In this document: positions 1 through 6,637 of the stretch, piece by piece
Layout: every line of letters starts with the position of its first letter
Position numbering within the stretch: position 1 is the first letter of the stretch
DNA from: Chloroflexota bacterium
GTDB taxonomy: Archaea; Iainarchaeota; Iainarchaeia; Iainarchaeales; GCA-2688035
Assembly: GCA_030634785.1 (NCBI GenBank)
Contig: DAOWAC010000052.1
Coordinates: 1-7,188, forward strand
Length of the DNA stretch: 7,188 nucleotides
Reading direction: 5' to 3'
Position numbers and translations under genes: made by a program
Notes under the pieces: model-generated
The model's database searches: none
Told to the model about the DNA's origin: nothing
Seen by the model: the letters and a program-made list of their open reading frames with translations, nothing else

Positions 1-321
1 ACAAGATTTATAAAAATGACATGGCCTGACGGAATGAGAAATATTAGCATAGTGCACAAATTCAAGAATGGTTGCCAAGGAACTTTGGCAGAATGCGACG
101 AAACCTATGATGACGTGGAATTCAGCGCGATTGCTCTTGAAGTACAATTACTTGGCGAAGATAAAATAGTAATTGAGGGCACAAGAGCAACAATTTTTGA
201 AAACCTTGGAGACATGGATGAACAAAACCCTCAGACAGGATTTAACAAGTATTCCGGAAGCATATACAACGTAAAAATAAGCTGGACAGACGACGGCCAG
301 ATAAAACTTGAGAGGGTATAA
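1..321 (+). CDS. C-terminal part of an unidentified protein, probably secreted (5' end outside window)
   Basis: The frame is open from the first base to the TAA at 319-321, giving about 106 visible codons. I treat it as the end of a longer gene: the first ATG (16) has no Shine-Dalgarno in the few bases before it, and the frame continues upstream without a stop. The visible part has two cysteines 7 residues apart (NGCQGTLAEC) and alternating hydrophobic/polar stretches suggesting beta strands, ending in NVKISWTDDGQIKLERV. It has no membrane segment and no motif I recognise. Only 2 nt separate it from the next prepilin gene, so it probably belongs to the same operon and may be another pilin-like or exported subunit. 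That role is inferred from context only. An independent 101-residue protein starting at 16 is possible but less likely. Confidence 0.7.
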   Translation, partial: TRFIKMTWPDGMRNISIVHKFKNGCQGTLAECDETYDDVEFSAIALEVQLLGEDKIVIEGTRATIFENLGDMDEQNPQTGFNKYSGSIYNVKISWTDDGQIKLERV

Positions 322-323
322 GA

Positions 324-722
324 ATGAAAAATAGAGGCCAAACCTCAATCGAAATAATGATGATTGTTATAATTCTCCTAGGACTATTGCTTGCGACAGC
401 ATACATAATGGTACAAAAAAGCAACGACATAAACAGAATTTCTGTAATTCAAAGAGACACACAAAAATGTGACAATATTGCTTCAAAAATAACAAGACTT
501 AGTTCAAACACAGGATATGGAAAAGAAATTGTAACAGGACTTGAAAATGAGGTAAGAATTGAAAAAGGAAGCGTTATTGTAGGAAACATAAGCTGCAGTT
601 ACAAAGGATACGTATGGCTTGGAGAAGATGATGCACAAAATGGATTTTGGCTTCTTAAAAACAAAACATATTCTGTAAAAAAAATAGGTGAAAAAGTTGA
701 ATTTGAAGAAGTGGTGGAGTGA
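324..722 (+). CDS. Small archaeal pilin with class III signal peptide
   Basis: This 132-residue protein starts with MKNRGQTSIEIMMIV. The basic leader ending in RG, followed by QTSIE and a hydrophobic helix (residues about 11-30), matches the archaeal class III signal QXSXEXXX(L/I). In methanogens the prepilin peptidase EppA cleaves that signal just before the Gln. Cleavage here would leave Gln at +1 and Glu at +5, the conserved acidic residue of pilin assembly. After the helix comes a short amphipathic stretch, then a beta-rich head with two cysteines (C49, C91) that could form one disulfide and two N-x-S/T sequons (N88, N113). The length is typical of small archaeal pilins. A purine-rich motif (GAGAGGGT, 310-317) precedes the ATG. 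It is probably a structural or minor subunit of a type IV pilus-like filament. Whether it is major or minor cannot be told from sequence alone. Confidence 0.9.
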   Translation: MKNRGQTSIEIMMIVIILLGLLLATAYIMVQKSNDINRISVIQRDTQKCDNIASKITRLSSNTGYGKEIVTGLENEVRIEKGSVIVGNISCSYKGYVWLGEDDAQNGFWLLKNKTYSVKKIGEKVEFEEVVE

Positions 723-723
723 T
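713..723 (+). promoter_or_regulatory. Ribosome binding site that supports the TTG start at 727
   Basis: GGTGGAGTGAT overlaps the last codons and stop of the preceding gene and ends 3 nt before the TTG at 727. It matches the archaeal anti-Shine-Dalgarno well (GGTG and GGAG cores). The next in-frame ATG, at 748, lies downstream of the KKG leader and would remove the prepilin processing site, so signal and coding logic both favour TTG. Confidence 0.75.
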
Positions 724-726
724 TAA

Positions 727-1311
727 TTGAACAAAAAAGGCCAAGGAATGGCAATTGACCTAATGGCAGCTGTTTTAATATTTCTAATTATAGGCGGAAG
801 CATTATGTTTGTGTGGGCCGATAAGGAAATTGAAGCAGAAGAAAGATTTTTTGAAAATGAAAGAATTACAATGGCTGAAAGAACCCTTGACACAATGATA
901 AAAAGCAACGGACTTCCAGCAAACTGGGAAGAATATGAAGGAACAAACAGTGAAATTGCAGATAACATTCAGATGCTTGGGCTTGCAAAAAGAGACCGCG
1001 TTCTTGATGTTGAAAAAGTTGAAAAATTTGCAGAATTAAGCAATTTAGACGACACTTACGCAATTCTTAGAACAAAACTATTAATTGGAGGAAACGAGTA
1101 TTACTTTAGGATTTTTGACCCTGAAAGAGAAAAAATGGATGAAGAAATAATCATTGCAGGCAAAAAACCAGCAGGAAATGTTGCAGAAATCAGAATCAGA
1201 AGACCAATAATTTACACATACCACAGAGAAGGAGAAGACGAAGCAGGAGAAAAAAGTCAGCGTGAAGCAATAACTGAATTAACTCTTTATTCGCCTTATT
1301 GGAGGATATAA
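727..1311 (+). CDS. Minor pilin-like protein (type IV prepilin N-terminus, GLPANW motif)
   Basis: This 194-residue protein is read from a TTG start. The N-terminus NKKGQGMAIDLMAAV gives a basic leader ending in KKG, a probable cleavage site before Gln6, and an acidic residue (Asp11) at mature position +6 rather than the usual Glu+5. The hydrophobic helix spans about residues 11-30. A long helical stretch (about 31-60) leads to NGLPANWEEY (61-70) and then GLAKRDRVLDVEKVEKF (85-101). I recall this pairing of a G-x-P-x-N-W motif with a following GLA...K...F helix from archaeal pilin-like proteins, but I cannot verify it by search. The C-terminal half looks beta-rich and the protein has no cysteine, unlike its neighbours. 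It sits 4 nt after the small pilin and 3 nt before the giant vWA gene, suggesting coupled synthesis and one complex. Its partner or position in the filament is unknown. Confidence 0.88.
   Translation: MNKKGQGMAIDLMAAVLIFLIIGGSIMFVWADKEIEAEERFFENERITMAERTLDTMIKSNGLPANWEEYEGTNSEIADNIQMLGLAKRDRVLDVEKVEKFAELSNLDDTYAILRTKLLIGGNEYYFRIFDPEREKMDEEIIIAGKKPAGNVAEIRIRRPIIYTYHREGEDEAGEKSQREAITELTLYSPYWRI
1301..1307 (+). promoter_or_regulatory. Strong Shine-Dalgarno for the giant vWA gene
   Basis: GGAGGAT lies within the final codons of the preceding gene and ends 7 nt before the ATG at 1315. It is the strongest ribosome binding site in the window and supports efficient, coupled translation of the 1408-residue protein. 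Confidence 0.8.
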
Positions 1312-1314
1312 AAT

Positions 1315-4300
1315 ATGCGGAAAAAAAATTTGTTGAAGAAGAAAGGATTTGCAATTTCTGTTGACGCATTGCTTGCAACAGTTCTTACAATTACAGTTCT
1401 TACATTTGTAGGATTTGGAATGCAAACAAGTGAAGAATCCATAACACCATCAGAAATAAGAATAAGACAAACTGTTGATGACACATTTACAGCACTTGAC
1501 AACAGCGGATTTCTCTCATATGCACTTGTTGATGCAACAGAAACAAACCCAGCAATTACAATTCTTGAAAAAGCTCAAACACTTGTTTCAAAAAACACAG
1601 GACTTGGCATCGAAGTAACCGAATATGAATCAACAGGCACTATACCATGTAATGATTTTGACCAATGTTTTGGACCACTCAAAGAAGTATTTATTGCAAA
1701 CATACCAATTCCGTCAGACAGAGAAATAATGCACGGGCGAAAAATTTTAATTTCAAAAAGTGTCGGAGCAGACATTTCAGGAAACCAATGTCAAATAATA
1801 GAAACACAATTTTTTGAAGAAAAAGAAAAAATAACAGCAATGTTTCAAGAAGAAGAAAAAACAATTTCAACACAAGCCATTGTAACAGACGAAACCATGA
1901 ACCCGCTTTTGGAACTTTCCTGCGACGAAGGAAGCCAAACAGAAAAAGCGGTTGTTACACTAAAAATAAAAGACAACAGCAGAGACCCAATCGCAGTAGT
2001 AATGGCAACAGACAAAAGCGGAAGCATGGGAGAATATGATTTACTACAGCAAACAAGCGGAAACGCAATAACCTTTAATGAAGGATTTTGCAATAACAAG
2101 GCATGCGTTAAAGCTGAAACAAACTGCGTTACCTACACAGATTGGGATCCGAATGCAATAGGCGAATTTTATGTTGATGCCGAGCTTTTAAGCAAGCTGC
2201 CATACAGCAACAGCCAGGCACGAATAGATCAGACAGCAACCATTACAGATCTCTGTGGTTATACTCCAAAATTTAAGGTAACCGCACCCGATGGAACAGA
2301 ATTTACACAACTCAGCCATTATGCTTATGTAACCAAGGACCCTTTGGAAGCCCATAATGTGGAAGGAGAACCATGGATTGTAACAGGCTGGAGCAATATA
2401 AGCGTTACAAAAAGGGTTTATCTGCACTTATTAGATGGAACTTATACTTATTTGCTTACAGGAGGAACCCTTGGAGGAGGCATAAAGACAGGAACCGGAA
2501 CAGAATGTGTTGTGCCAGAAGACATGATTGAAGGAAACTGGCAGTTGCTTGCAACAAAAAACATAACCCCTGAAGAAAAGGTTACACGAATATATGGAAA
2601 GATGGAGTATACAGGTTACGAAGGCGATTGCGCTCCAAGAATGAAATTTATATCCAAGTCAAGCGGTGTGGAAAGGGAAGTAATATGCCCGTCTTCTTCA
2701 GGAAGCAATACTTGTTCGACAAATTTTTACCATGGAGTAAATGCACCGTATGGTGAAGGGGATTATGAAATATGGGGTTGGAGTGATGACACGGTAACAA
2801 ATGTAAATGCGAGTTATTATATAGACCTGTTTGTACAGGACATTGCTACAAGCGCAATAGTGGAAGGGGGAACGTGCGGTGGCACAACATGCCAGTATTT
2901 GACCGACAGTTGCCCTGACATATTTTACCAGGGATACACAAATAGACAGTTGACATCCCAGTTTTCGCTTTCGGATGAAATTCGTTCAAGTGCAACAGTA
3001 ACAACGCTGTCGGGAGCTCCTATCACACTGGGTTTTTGCAATAACGTTCCTATTGCAAGGCTTATTGACCCAGAAGGCAATCCAATAAATGGAACAATAG
3101 ACTATAAGGTAGATTATGATGGCTCAGACCTTAGCCCTGCACAGGCTGATGGCTGGAAGCTTGAAACATGGTCAGACACACCAGTTGTTTCAGATTTTTA
3201 TGCCCAAGCATACAACCGCTTGGAAGATGAAACAGCTTTTAGTATTGAAGGCGAAGACCTGGCACAAGCGTGTAATGATGAAACAAAATGGAAATTGATG
3301 AAAGAATTCACACTTTCTGAAAATGCAATGAAAATTAAAAGTGAGGTGCTATATGAGGGGTATGCAGGAAGCTGTGGAATGCCAAAAATAAAAATTGAAA
3401 CACCCACAGTAACAGAAGCTACTCCACTTAGTTGTACCTCGGATTTTTTTTGCCACTCTTATCAAGTTGTCGGAGGTTTTTTCTATATAGCTAGTTGTAA
3501 TCACCACAATTTGAAGTGTAAAATCGAGCTTAGTAGAACAAACAGCGACGCAAGAAGCACTTATTTGGAACCAAGACAATATAAAATTTATATGTGGAGC
3601 GATGCAGAAATAGAAAGCACTTACAATTTAGACAAGTATGACGAGATAAAAATACTGGACGATGTAGCAGTTCAAAACGGAACATGCTATAACCAGTCCT
3701 GCGAAGAGCCAGCCGAGCCAAACTGCGACCAGACAAAGACAAACTGGTTTGACGAAGAGCAGGGAGCAACAGGCAATCTTGCAATAATGGCTGTTTCAGA
3801 AGAAGACCATTTTATGGGCTTAAAGGCAAGCATAGAATATGGAGGGTATTCAGGAGTATGTTCTGGTGCGGAATTTAGGATAAGAAAACCAGATGGTTCA
3901 ATTGCAACAACAAACTGGAAAACCACCGCAGTGCATGGAAAAGCAAACACGTCAAAAATTGTTACAGGCACTCCCTTGGAGACAGGCAACTGGGAATTTG
4001 AAGGATGGTCAGATGAAAGCATATATATTAACTATATTGACTGGTATGCTAGAAGAATTGATGCTGCAAACAAAGCAGCAAAAACATTTATTGACAACAC
4101 AGCATGGGATTCTGGCGACAAGCTTGGATTGGTGAGCTTTTCAAGCCTGGCTGAAGTTGCAAGCCCTCTGGAAAGCGACAACACCGAAGCCGTAAAAACA
4201 GCACTTGACGACCTAGTTCCAGAAGGTCAAACAGGACTTGCAGGAGCAATAGCACAATCCACAGCATTGCTGGAACAGGCAAGCTTGTCAGATGAAACAG

Positions 4301-5541
4301 CCAAATTTATCATCCTTTTAACTGACGGCAGGGCAAACATCTGCCTTGACGGTGAAGCCTGTTCCGAAGAAGAAGCTGGCTTGGATGCGATTGAGGCTGC
4401 AGACCTTGCAAGAGAAAATGCAGCAGCAACCATTTACGTTATCGGATTTGTAGACCCCTCAATCGGAGACTATGCAGACACACTAAGGCAAATTGCAAAA
4501 GACCCTGAAGCAGGAGAATGTGTTGGAGGACTATGCGGCAAGTATTATTTTGCAGAAGACGAAGAAGAACTTGAAGAAATATACAGCCAGGTGATTGGAG
4601 AAATAAGGGAGAGTTTTGGCATTGTTGACTTAGAGATTCCAATCAAGGAAGGAATTGAACCAATCAACCTAGAAACTACAGGAAAATCAGGCATCTGGAA
4701 TGATTCCGATGGAACATGGGATACAGAGACTGGCAACAATCCAGAAGTGGGCCTTGAGTGGGATGAAGAAAAAAGGGAGATTGTGTTGAAAGGCAAGCCA
4801 ATCCATTACACTGAAGAAGACCTTTGGTTTGCAGTGCAATTTGAAGTTGTGGTGCCATGCAATGGAATCTACTGTGACCTGAACTATGTTGTTTTTCCGA
4901 ACGAAGGAATGGAGATAATTGACGAAGACAGGGCAGTAACAAAATGGACAAAGGAAACAGGTGAAGACAAATACTGCAGTGCCCAAAATCAACCCTGCAC
5001 AGATAGCTATATTAAGATGCCATTCAAGTACAAGAACATTGGCATAAACTTTGTAAGCGGAACAATTGTCGGAAACGATATTTTTCTGGACCTCAATATT
5101 GGAAACAGGGGATTCAAAGAAATTGACTTGGAGACAACACCATTAAAAATAAAATTTTTTAACCTGGATGGAAGTGTTATTGCAGGAGCAGAATGTGATG
5201 GTGGAACATGTACTTTGAAGCCAAGCCAGAAAAATATTGACGGAGGAACCGCACAACTTGATGGAATTGTAAGCTGGCCGGAAGAGGGAACAATGAGCCT
5301 TGAAGGCATAAGTTTATGCAAAGTATTTCCCGATACAATCGGCTGTGATTACAGCACTACTAGCGACACAGAAACAACAATTGAAAACATTAAGATTCCA
5401 ACAGAAGACCCAGGAACAATCATTGCAGAAATAGACAGCACCAGCATTCTTGAATGCAGCAAAGGAAACACGGCAAGAATTTACTGTGGAGCTGAAGAAT
5501 TTAAATTTTTTACAATAGATTATTACGCTTGGGTGAAATAA
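1315..5541 (+). CDS. Giant pilin-vWA adhesin-like protein with repeat insert in the MIDAS loop
   Basis: This 1408-residue protein is predicted to be extracellular and filament- or membrane-anchored. Domains in order: (a) leader and helix 1-36, with KKKG then FAISVDALLATV, a prepilin-like site and Asp at mature +6; (b) a pilin-like head, about 38-205, containing DDTFTALDNSGFL (55-67) and a charged helix (165-187); (c) the first part of a vWA domain, 225-239, with MIDAS motif DKSGS (D233, S235, S237); (d) an insert of about 670 residues (240-910) with five diverged repeats; (e) the rest of the vWA domain, 911-1100, with helix IDAANKAAKTFID, MIDAS Thr973 (GQTGL) and Asp1004 (LLTDGR); (f) beta-rich domains at 1101-1215 and about 1230-1375, the latter Ig/CARDB-like by eye. 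All five MIDAS positions are intact, so metal-dependent ligand binding is plausible. It has 40 cysteines, mostly in close pairs, and no C-terminal membrane anchor. Context suggests a pilus-tip or surface adhesin; the ligand is unknown. The vWA call is firm, the pilin-like N-terminus likely, and the adhesin role inferred. Confidence 0.95.
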   Translation: MRKKNLLKKKGFAISVDALLATVLTITVLTFVGFGMQTSEESITPSEIRIRQTVDDTFTALDNSGFLSYALVDATETNPAITILEKAQTLVSKNTGLGIEVTEYESTGTIPCNDFDQCFGPLKEVFIANIPIPSDREIMHGRKILISKSVGADISGNQCQIIETQFFEEKEKITAMFQEEEKTISTQAIVTDETMNPLLELSCDEGSQTEKAVVTLKIKDNSRDPIAVVMATDKSGSMGEYDLLQQTSGNAITFNEGFCNNKACVKAETNCVTYTDWDPNAIGEFYVDAELLSKLPYSNSQARIDQTATITDLCGYTPKFKVTAPDGTEFTQLSHYAYVTKDPLEAHNVEGEPWIVTGWSNISVTKRVYLHLLDGTYTYLLTGGTLGGGIKTGTGTECVVPEDMIEGNWQLLATKNITPEEKVTRIYGKMEYTGYEGDCAPRMKFISKSSGVEREVICPSSSGSNTCSTNFYHGVNAPYGEGDYEIWGWSDDTVTNVNASYYIDLFVQDIATSAIVEGGTCGGTTCQYLTDSCPDIFYQGYTNRQLTSQFSLSDEIRSSATVTTLSGAPITLGFCNNVPIARLIDPEGNPINGTIDYKVDYDGSDLSPAQADGWKLETWSDTPVVSDFYAQAYNRLEDETAFSIEGEDLAQACNDETKWKLMKEFTLSENAMKIKSEVLYEGYAGSCGMPKIKIETPTVTEATPLSCTSDFFCHSYQVVGGFFYIASCNHHNLKCKIELSRTNSDARSTYLEPRQYKIYMWSDAEIESTYNLDKYDEIKILDDVAVQNGTCYNQSCEEPAEPNCDQTKTNWFDEEQGATGNLAIMAVSEEDHFMGLKASIEYGGYSGVCSGAEFRIRKPDGSIATTNWKTTAVHGKANTSKIVTGTPLETGNWEFEGWSDESIYINYIDWYARRIDAANKAAKTFIDNTAWDSGDKLGLVSFSSLAEVASPLESDNTEAVKTALDDLVPEGQTGLAGAIAQSTALLEQASLSDETAKFIILLTDGRANICLDGEACSEEEAGLDAIEAADLARENAAATIYVIGFVDPSIGDYADTLRQIAKDPEAGECVGGLCGKYYFAEDEEELEEIYSQVIGEIRESFGIVDLEIPIKEGIEPINLETTGKSGIWNDSDGTWDTETGNNPEVGLEWDEEKREIVLKGKPIHYTEEDLWFAVQFEVVVPCNGIYCDLNYVVFPNEGMEIIDEDRAVTKWTKETGEDKYCSAQNQPCTDSYIKMPFKYKNIGINFVSGTIVGNDIFLDLNIGNRGFKEIDLETTPLKIKFFNLDGSVIAGAECDGGTCTLKPSQKNIDGGTAQLDGIVSWPEEGTMSLEGISLCKVFPDTIGCDYSTTSDTETTIENIKIPTEDPGTIIAEIDSTSILECSKGNTARIYCGAEEFKFFTIDYYAWVK
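1987..4614 (+). other. Discontinuous vWA domain (residues 225-239 and 911-1100)
   Basis: The first strand and MIDAS loop (PIAVVMATDKSGSMG) are at 225-239. The normal continuation, an amphipathic helix of the type YARRIDAANKAAKTFID, appears only at 911. It is followed by DKLGLVSFSS (strand), GQTGLAGAI (second MIDAS loop), FIILLTDGRAN (third MIDAS loop), ATIYVIGFV (strand) and a terminal helix EEELEEIYSQVIGEI near 1082-1096. This order matches a complete vWA fold once 240-910 is removed. Two cysteine pairs (1010/1016 and 1069/1074) lie in loops of the second part. Confidence 0.9.
2125..4047 (+). repeat. Five diverged tandem protein repeats inserted in the vWA domain
   Basis: Repeat units by protein residue: U1 271-373, U2 398-510, U3 533-638, U4 653-784, U5 804-911. 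Each begins with a Cys, has a second Cys 34-45 residues later (pairs 271/314, 398/439, 533/575, 653/687, 804/849), and usually a strand with a P-D/E-G turn (U1, U3, U5). Each closes with a strand ending in (G/T/M)-W-S-(D/N): W359, W489, W619, W761, W898. U2, U4 and U5 share Y-x-G-Y-x-G-x-C before the second Cys; U1 and U3 do not. Linkers before U1, U3 and U5 carry a CxxxxC pair (259/264, 521/526, 791/796). The pattern suggests a small beta-sandwich, possibly P-domain or jelly-roll-like, but I cannot assign a fold. The units are not similar at DNA level, so the duplications are old. Confidence 0.85.
5531..5536 (+). promoter_or_regulatory. Ribosome binding site for the cysteine-rich pilin-like gene
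   Basis: GGGTGA lies in the last codons of the giant gene, 5 nt before the ATG at 5542. That ATG directly abuts the preceding TAA with no gap, so reinitiation or coupled translation is likely. Confidence 0.6.
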
Positions 5542-6540
5542 ATGCGCGAAAAAGGAATTTTTATAACATTCATGGCTTTTTTGCTGGTGAGTACAGTGCT
5601 TGCACTAAGCATTTCAGTAAACCAGGCAACAATAGGACAAGAACAAAACCTTTCTAATGAAACTGCTTTTGACAGTGTAAACAGCAAATTTGACAACATA
5701 AGACAGCAAATTATAGTTGTAAAAGAAGGTTATGCAGGAGAAACCTACGGAAGATTAATGCCGTTTGAAAAAGTCAAAGTAGGAAGTGACTGGATTGAAA
5801 TAGAACAAGACCTAAGCAATTCAGACGAATACCTCAAAAACGCTTATGATGCCTTAAACCTGTTTAAAATTTTTGCAGAAGAAAAAGCAAGCACAGGAAT
5901 CGATGTTGAAATAAATACGATTTTACAAAATACAGAATGGGGAGGAGGAGACGATTACCCGGAAATAACTTACATAGTGATGCCACAATGTTATAAAATT
6001 ATAACTGGCGGAAGCAGTGACATTGTAAAATTTGAAGGAGGAACAGTTGCCAATGGTTGCAAAGCAGATTTTGAACAAAACAGCATCAAAAGCTATGATG
6101 CAGCAATAAATTTAAAAGATTACATAAACGTAGCCGAGATTTTTTGTCAGGGAGAGTTTTCTGCATGCAGTGATGTTGGAGACCCTGAACTGAACAGATA
6201 TACAAAAATAGAACTTGTGTTAGAAGATTGTCCAAACCCCTGCACTGCACCAGGCTTTGACGAAGAGGGAAAGGCAGTGATTTCAACAAACTTAAGTGAA
6301 AATCCTGAAGAAGAGACCCTTGTACAGGTTAAATATACTAGCGCAACAAATTTACAAATAAGACTTGCAGGTAGTATTATTGAATTAGACAATAATGATA
6401 AAGGAACAAAATTCAAATCATTAATTGAATTCACTAATCCAATTGACGAAATTATACTAGCTCCCAATCAATTTGAATTTGGAGTAAAAAATGAAGATTT
6501 TGAGATATGCAGAGCAACAAATGAAATAGGCTGCGATTAG
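5542..6540 (+). CDS. Cysteine-rich pilin-like exported protein, last gene of the operon
   Basis: This 332-residue protein starts with MREKGIFITFMAFLLVSTVLA. The five-residue basic leader ends in Gly and is followed by a hydrophobic helix (about 6-26), as in type IV prepilins. The mature segment has no acidic residue at +5 or +6, unlike the other three. Residues about 35-120 look helical; after that the protein appears beta-rich and holds all eight cysteines (150, 173, 202, 209, 230, 234, 323, 331), consistent with up to four disulfides. Several N-x-S/T sequons occur (N36, N39, N250). I do not recognise a named domain. It is translated directly after the giant vWA gene and is probably its partner. 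The missing acidic residue recalls GspK-type tip pseudopilins of type II secretion, which lack Glu5; this parallel is inference. An ordinary Sec signal peptide with cleavage near residue 22 is the main alternative. Confidence 0.88.
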   Translation: MREKGIFITFMAFLLVSTVLALSISVNQATIGQEQNLSNETAFDSVNSKFDNIRQQIIVVKEGYAGETYGRLMPFEKVKVGSDWIEIEQDLSNSDEYLKNAYDALNLFKIFAEEKASTGIDVEINTILQNTEWGGGDDYPEITYIVMPQCYKIITGGSSDIVKFEGGTVANGCKADFEQNSIKSYDAAINLKDYINVAEIFCQGEFSACSDVGDPELNRYTKIELVLEDCPNPCTAPGFDEEGKAVISTNLSENPEEETLVQVKYTSATNLQIRLAGSIIELDNNDKGTKFKSLIEFTNPIDEIILAPNQFEFGVKNEDFEICRATNEIGCD

Positions 6541-6560
6541 CCGCACAAAAGAAGCTTTTA

Positions 6561-6574
6561 GAAACATTTAAATT
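6561..6574 (+). promoter_or_regulatory. Candidate archaeal BRE/TATA promoter for the lysine-rich gene
   Basis: GAAACA followed by TTTAAATT resembles a BRE plus TATA box with one BRE mismatch. A start site about 25 nt downstream (near 6595-6600) would give a leader of roughly 40 nt before the ATG at 6638. A second AT-rich candidate (TTAATAAA) lies near 6585. The whole 6541-6637 gap is AT-rich, so chance matches are likely. Short T runs at 6556-6559 and 6573-6576 could serve as a weak archaeal terminator for the upstream operon. I see no other element in the gap. Confidence 0.4.
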
Positions 6575-6637
6575 TTAGAAATACTTAATAAAGTAGACAT
6601 TTACATGTTTTAAAAAAAACACTGGTAGTTGAAAAAA

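Noticed and set aside
7..14. TATA-like TTTATAAA at the left edge
   Set aside because: It lies inside an open frame and too close to the ATG at 16 to drive a normal start; AT-rich chance match.
16..321. Independent small gene starting at ATG 16
   Set aside because: The frame is open to the window edge and no ribosome site precedes the ATG; better treated as the end of a longer gene.
3116..3298. Alternative-frame open reading on the + strand inside the giant gene
   Set aside because: It overlaps a well-supported repeat unit in the main frame, has no ribosome site and shows no protein-like features; the same holds for 3893-4135.
3687..4022. Longer antisense open frames (also 6147-6467, 5007-5321)
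   Set aside because: These are shadows of the biased codon use in the sense genes; their products have no recognisable domains and no start signals.
2032..4044. Recent horizontal gain of the vWA insert based on codon use
   Set aside because: AGG is absent from the first 230 codons and present in the insert, but it is even commoner in the C-terminal part of the same gene, so composition does not single out the insert.
2125..4047. CRISPR array or recent DNA tandem repeat
   Set aside because: The repetition is seen only in the protein; units differ greatly in DNA sequence and length and have no repeat-spacer structure.
6607..6620. Inverted repeat GTTTT-AAAA-AAAAC
   Set aside because: Only a 5-bp AT-dominated stem just before the lysine-rich gene; too weak to call a terminator or operator.
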